This document shows positions 60,533-64,000 of a stretch of 64,000 nt of DNA, piece by piece. The notes beneath the pieces are model-generated. The model was not told the DNA's origin. It saw nothing but the letters and a program-made list of their open reading frames with translations, and did no database searches. Made by a program: the position numbers and the translations under genes. Positions within the stretch are counted from its first letter, which is position 1. Each line of letters begins with the position of its first letter. This DNA comes from an uncultured Psychroflexus sp. (GTDB lineage Bacteria > Bacteroidota > Bacteroidia > Flavobacteriales > Flavobacteriaceae), in the NCBI GenBank assembly GCA_913056525.1, contig CAJXLO010000001.1:43189-107188 (forward strand), given 5' to 3'.

Positions 60533-61686
60533 ACTTCAAATGCTTTGGTCCTTCCTAAACATTCCCTTATCTGGTTCGACCCGACGCAAAGGGAGAATCT
60601 CATATAAGCTTTTCCCTGATCGCCAAAGACCGTTCCTGGTGTTACGAACATGTCGTGCTCATGTAGCAATCGATCCGAAAGTTCTTCTGCCTTTATGTCA
60701 GCTTTTATTCTGGCCCAGACGAACAAACCCGATGTATTTTTATCGTAAGAAAGTCCAAGTTGATCACAGAGTTCCCATATCAATCTTCTGCGATGAGCAT
60801 ATTTTTCATCCAATTCACTGATCCAGGATGAAGATGCGGCCAAAGCTGCGGTGGCACCTTTCTGTATAGGATAGAACATACCGCTGTCCATATTTGATTT
60901 TACCTGAACAACACTCTTTATCAAATCTTCATCACCGCATAACATTCCTATACGCCAACCTGCCATATTGAAAGATTTACTGAGCGAATTCAACTCCAGT
61001 AACTGAACATTATGATCAACAAACCTTAACAAGCTAAATGGTTTATCTGACAGTATCAAGCTATAAGGATTATCATTGACAATTAGTATGTTATGTTGCT
61101 TTGCAAACTCGATAAGCGAGCGTATCATTTCTTCTTTTGCATTGGCTCCGGTAGGCATGTGCGGATAATTGATCCACATCAGCTTTGTTCTTGGCGTTAC
61201 CAGTGCAGCCAGTTGATCAAGGTCCGGTTGCCAATCATGCTTAGCCTTGAGGTCATAATTGACCGGTTTTGCCTGTACAAGCCTTGTAACCGCCGCATAT
61301 GTTGGATAACCAGGATCTGGAACCAATACTTCATCGCCAGGGTTCACGAATGCCATGGAAATGTGCATGATACCTTCTTTGCTTCCCATCAGCGGCAGTA
61401 TCTCTTTGTCCACGTCTAACGCAACTTCATAATGAGATGCATAGAACGACCGAATGCCTTCACGAAATTCACGAATGCCTGCGTATGGCTGATATTGATG
61501 CGCCTTGTCATCTGCCGTTGCGGCGATCATGCTTTTGATGACATCTGCTGGTGGCTGAATATCCGGCGAACCTACGCCAAGATTAATGATGGGCTTTCCG
61601 ATCGCTTTGAGGTGATCTACCTCCTTTAGCTTCCTGGAAAAGTAATATTCTCTGGTCTGCGCTAGTCTTTCAGCGGTCTGTATCAT
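60529..61686 (-). CDS. pyridoxal phosphate-dependent aminotransferase (class I/II)
   Basis: NLGVGSPDIQPP, PYAGIREFREGI, NSLSKSFNMAGWRIGMLCG. Confidence 0.94.
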   Translation of the reverse strand: MIQTAERLAQTREYYFSRKLKEVDHLKAIGKPIINLGVGSPDIQPPADVIKSMIAATADDKAHQYQPYAGIREFREGIRSFYASHYEVALDVDKEILPLMGSKEGIMHISMAFVNPGDEVLVPDPGYPTYAAVTRLVQAKPVNYDLKAKHDWQPDLDQLAALVTPRTKLMWINYPHMPTGANAKEEMIRSLIEFAKQHNILIVNDNPYSLILSDKPFSLLRFVDHNVQLLELNSLSKSFNMAGWRIGMLCGDEDLIKSVVQVKSNMDSGMFYPIQKGATAALAASSSWISELDEKYAHRRRLIWELCDQLGLSYDKNTSGLFVWARIKADIKAEELSDRLLHEHDMFVTPGTVFGDQGKAYMRFSLCVGSNQIRECLGRTKAFEV

Positions 61687-62504
61687 ACGGCAGCTTGTTT
61701 ATATATTCCTAGAATTTGAAATTTATGGCATTTTTCTTTTAAACTTTCCATGATGCTAATGATGTCCGTGTGCTTATCGAACAGCATATCTATAAAGAAA
61801 GCATATTTCCATTTAGACCATCTCAACGGAACAGATTGTATCTTGGTCATATTGATATGATGCTTTTCCAGTAGCATTAATGCTTTGTTTAAACTTCCTG
61901 GTTCATGCGGTAGCTCAAAACGAATGGAGGCCTTATCAGCATTTTCAAGCATCAATCCTGTTTTACAAAGCTTAACGAACCTTGTGGCGTTAAGCTGATG
62001 GTCTTGAACATGGCTTTTGATAACGGCCAGGTCAAAAAGTTGAGCAGTGCCATCAGGAACGAGTGCGGCGACCTGTCTCTTTCTTTCTGTTGCGATAAGC
62101 TTTGCCGGCAATGCGGTATCCGTATCTTCAATAAGCTTAATTTCAGGATGTTGCTCAAAAAAATGACCGCATTGTAACAAGGCCATTTGATGAGAACGTA
62201 CACTCTTGATGTCTGCCAACTCCTGACCTTTCAAGGCGACGAGATCATGCTTGATATCCCAATTGTATTCTGCGGTAATGACCAGCTTATGATGACTGAT
62301 CAAATCGTAGTTGGGAAGAAGGCTCCCAGCAATGGAATTTTCGATCGCCATGATACCAAAATCCACCTCATCCTTTACGATCGCTGTGACCAATTGATCA
62401 AAACTATCACAGCAGACAAACATGTTATCCTCGGCGATGAAGTGCTGAGCAACCTGATAATGATTAGATCCCTCAATTCCCTGAATAGCTATCTTGTTTT
62501 GCAT
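61683..62504 (-). CDS. pheA: prephenate dehydratase
   Basis: IAIQGIEGSNHYQVAQHF, GIMAIENSIAGSLLPNYDLI, ACT domain FELPHEPGSLNKALMLL. Confidence 0.94.
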   Translation of the reverse strand: MQNKIAIQGIEGSNHYQVAQHFIAEDNMFVCCDSFDQLVTAIVKDEVDFGIMAIENSIAGSLLPNYDLISHHKLVITAEYNWDIKHDLVALKGQELADIKSVRSHQMALLQCGHFFEQHPEIKLIEDTDTALPAKLIATERKRQVAALVPDGTAQLFDLAVIKSHVQDHQLNATRFVKLCKTGLMLENADKASIRFELPHEPGSLNKALMLLEKHHINMTKIQSVPLRWSKWKYAFFIDMLFDKHTDIISIMESLKEKCHKFQILGIYKQAAV

Positions 62505-62511
62505 ATCTAAC

Positions 62512-62541
62512 AAAAAAAAGTCCCGAAATATTTTCGGGACC
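62512..62541 (-). terminator. rho-independent terminator acting as the attenuator of the aromatic operon
   Basis: Minus strand GTCCCGAAA-ATA-TTTCGGGAC (9-bp perfect stem) followed by TTTTTTTT, ending 7 nt before the pheA ATG. Confidence 0.9.
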
Positions 62542-62568
62542 TTATTATTCTATAGTGTTTTATATCTA

Positions 62569-62640
62569 TCAACAACAGTCCCATTTGCCTATCGGATAAG
62601 CATAATAGAAACCGTTCCAAAAAAATACGTTCGTTTTCAT
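62569..62640 (-). CDS. aromatic leader peptide MKTNVFFWNGFYYAYPIGKWDCC
   Basis: 24-codon ORF (stop included) directly upstream of the terminator; 8/23 residues aromatic (FFW, F, YY, Y, W); absent from the ORF track because of its length. Confidence 0.85.
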   Translation of the reverse strand: MKTNVFFWNGFYYAYPIGKWDCC

Positions 62641-62652
62641 AATGAATCGGCT

Positions 62653-62681
62653 AAAATATAGAATTGGGTTCTTCTGGGCAA
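62653..62681 (-). promoter_or_regulatory. putative promoter of the aromatic operon (TTG-N18-TATATTTT)
   Basis: Minus strand TTG (62681-62679) and TATATTTT (62660-62653), close to the Bacteroidota TTG/TAnnTTTG consensus, 12 nt upstream of the leader ATG. Confidence 0.6.
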
Positions 62682-62995
62682 GGTCGTGGGATAGAATTTT
62701 TTGATTTAACAGGATTTTATGTACTTCTGCATTGAATCCTTGAGTTCTTCGCTTGTTCTTATCTCAAAAAAATGCAAGAAAATAAGTTAGCACCTTAGCT
62801 TAAGGTTCAATTGTGCAAGTTACCAAATGATGCTCATCGCATAACTGAAAATTAATAATAGCAATCGTTCTACTCAAAATTTAATCACTTTTGAGCAGAA
62901 AGATAAAAGATGTTCCTCTTTTTCATGCAAGCCCTAGCTGAATTCATGCCATGGTTCAATGATAGCTTTCTGTTTTTTTTATTATCTTTATGTGA

Positions 62996-63661
62996 ATGAA
63001 TAATTTAAGAAACCAAATCCTGGAAGTCGATGAACTTTCATATAGAGCGTTTACCGAGGTTTTAAGGAACAGCACTTCCAAGCCCGGATTCCTTCACCTG
63101 ATGATAAAAGATTGCTTCAGCAGCTATCAATTGCGTCAGACCATGGTCTATTTGAAGAAGGCAATGGCAAAACAAACAGAAAGAAAATGGGGCAAAACGC
63201 TAAACTATCAATGGCTAAGCCGATTTGACCAACAAGAGAACACAAAGTTCCACCGAGATAATGCGGCTGACGAATCAGTGTTGATATTAGGTTATGAACC
63301 ATCCGCCATACCATCTCGCTTGTTCATCGCCGACCATGTAGCATTCGCAAGAGCGAATCAATTATCGCCTACGGAATTTTTTGATGAGTACAATCCCTTA
63401 CTGACCGACCTGGGAAAGTTACTAAAACAACATCTTACTGAAGTTAAGGGTTTCAAGCATGATCACTTTAATATACTGATCATCAACAACAGCGACTCTG
63501 ATCTAACCTATGGTGTGCTCCACAAAGCCCTTATGCTGGAACAAGACCCACAAAAACCCCGGATCGTTAATTCGATGATGCTTCACCTGGTTGATGCATC
63601 AAAAAGTGAAGTTTCTCTAGATGAACATCGCTTTTTGATTACGGATAAAGTAGATAAATAG
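62996..63661 (+). CDS. hypothetical protein
   Basis: 221-aa ORF with good coding character; FHRDNAADES segment (HxD-like) but no family recognised with certainty. Confidence 0.7.
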   Translation: MNNLRNQILEVDELSYRAFTEVLRNSTSKPGFLHLMIKDCFSSYQLRQTMVYLKKAMAKQTERKWGKTLNYQWLSRFDQQENTKFHRDNAADESVLILGYEPSAIPSRLFIADHVAFARANQLSPTEFFDEYNPLLTDLGKLLKQHLTEVKGFKHDHFNILIINNSDSDLTYGVLHKALMLEQDPQKPRIVNSMMLHLVDASKSEVSLDEHRFLITDKVDK

Positions 63662-63845
63662 ATATAATGATTTTTTAATTAGATGGTTATGGAAAATTAC
63701 TCAATTAGACCTCATTTTATCTACGGGAAGACTATTTGATCATAGACATTTGAATTCTTAGAACATATTCTTTATTATCCCGGTATGCAAAAGGAAAAAA
63801 CAACTAACAATGCAAGACCGCTTATTAAACAAACAAGATTTTTTA

Positions 63846-63863
63846 TTAGTCGTGTCCGACTAA
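63846..63863. repeat. 7-bp perfect inverted repeat TTAGTCG-TGTC-CGACTAA followed by an AGATTTTAGATA direct repeat
   Basis: Directly visible in the AT-rich non-coding end of the window. Confidence 0.6.
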
Positions 63864-64000
63864 GATATGAGATTTTAGATATAAGATTTTAGATAAAATT
63901 TAAACATCTCATTATCAATTATATAAATATCAAAAAAGTAATTTATCAGCGTTCTATCGATCTTGTACTATAGCAAGGTATTATAAAATTAAGATCTCAA

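Noticed and set aside
1-64000. CRISPR arrays, intact insertion sequences, tRNA or rRNA genes
   Set aside because: No regular repeat-spacer arrays, no transposase-like ORF, and no tRNA T-loop (GGTTCRANTCC) in plausible context in the intergenic regions read.

Overview
This 64 kb window looks like chromosomal DNA from a Flavobacteriia (Bacteroidota) genome. It is about 90% coding. Most genes are housekeeping or metabolic and recognisable by family: parAB-dapB-lepB, two tandem rhomboids plus mutL, pheT, a GlgE-type alpha-glucan cluster (glgE, maltokinase, glgB, GH31), aroE, aldehyde dehydrogenase, pxpABC, tpiA-prmA-clpS, an ECF sigma/DUF4252 locus, rocD, rlmD, pyrE, birA, rsfS-ftsH-cdsA-psd, valS, and an aromatic amino-acid operon (pheA, aminotransferase, tyrA, DAHP synthase/chorismate mutase). 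One clear RNA gene is present, RNase P RNA (rnpB, minus strand). No tRNA, rRNA, CRISPR array or intact IS was seen. The most interesting non-annotated signal is a complete ribosome-mediated attenuator in front of the aromatic operon on the minus strand. It has a flavobacterial-type promoter, a 23-codon leader ORF (MKTNVFFWNGFYYAYPIGKWDCC, 8 aromatic residues), a pairing segment within the leader that competes with the terminator, and a 9-bp rho-independent terminator whose U-tract abuts the pheA start. Other items: an AT-rich HNH endonuclease plus small unknown ORF cassette, an unannotated pseudogene tail directly behind and in frame with pxpC, an inverted repeat overlapping the -33 box of parAB, a possibly leaderless promoter, and small intergenic inverted and direct repeats. 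No obviously novel multi-gene system (e.g. defence island or BGC) could be demonstrated. Family names come from motif recognition in the supplied translations, without a database search.
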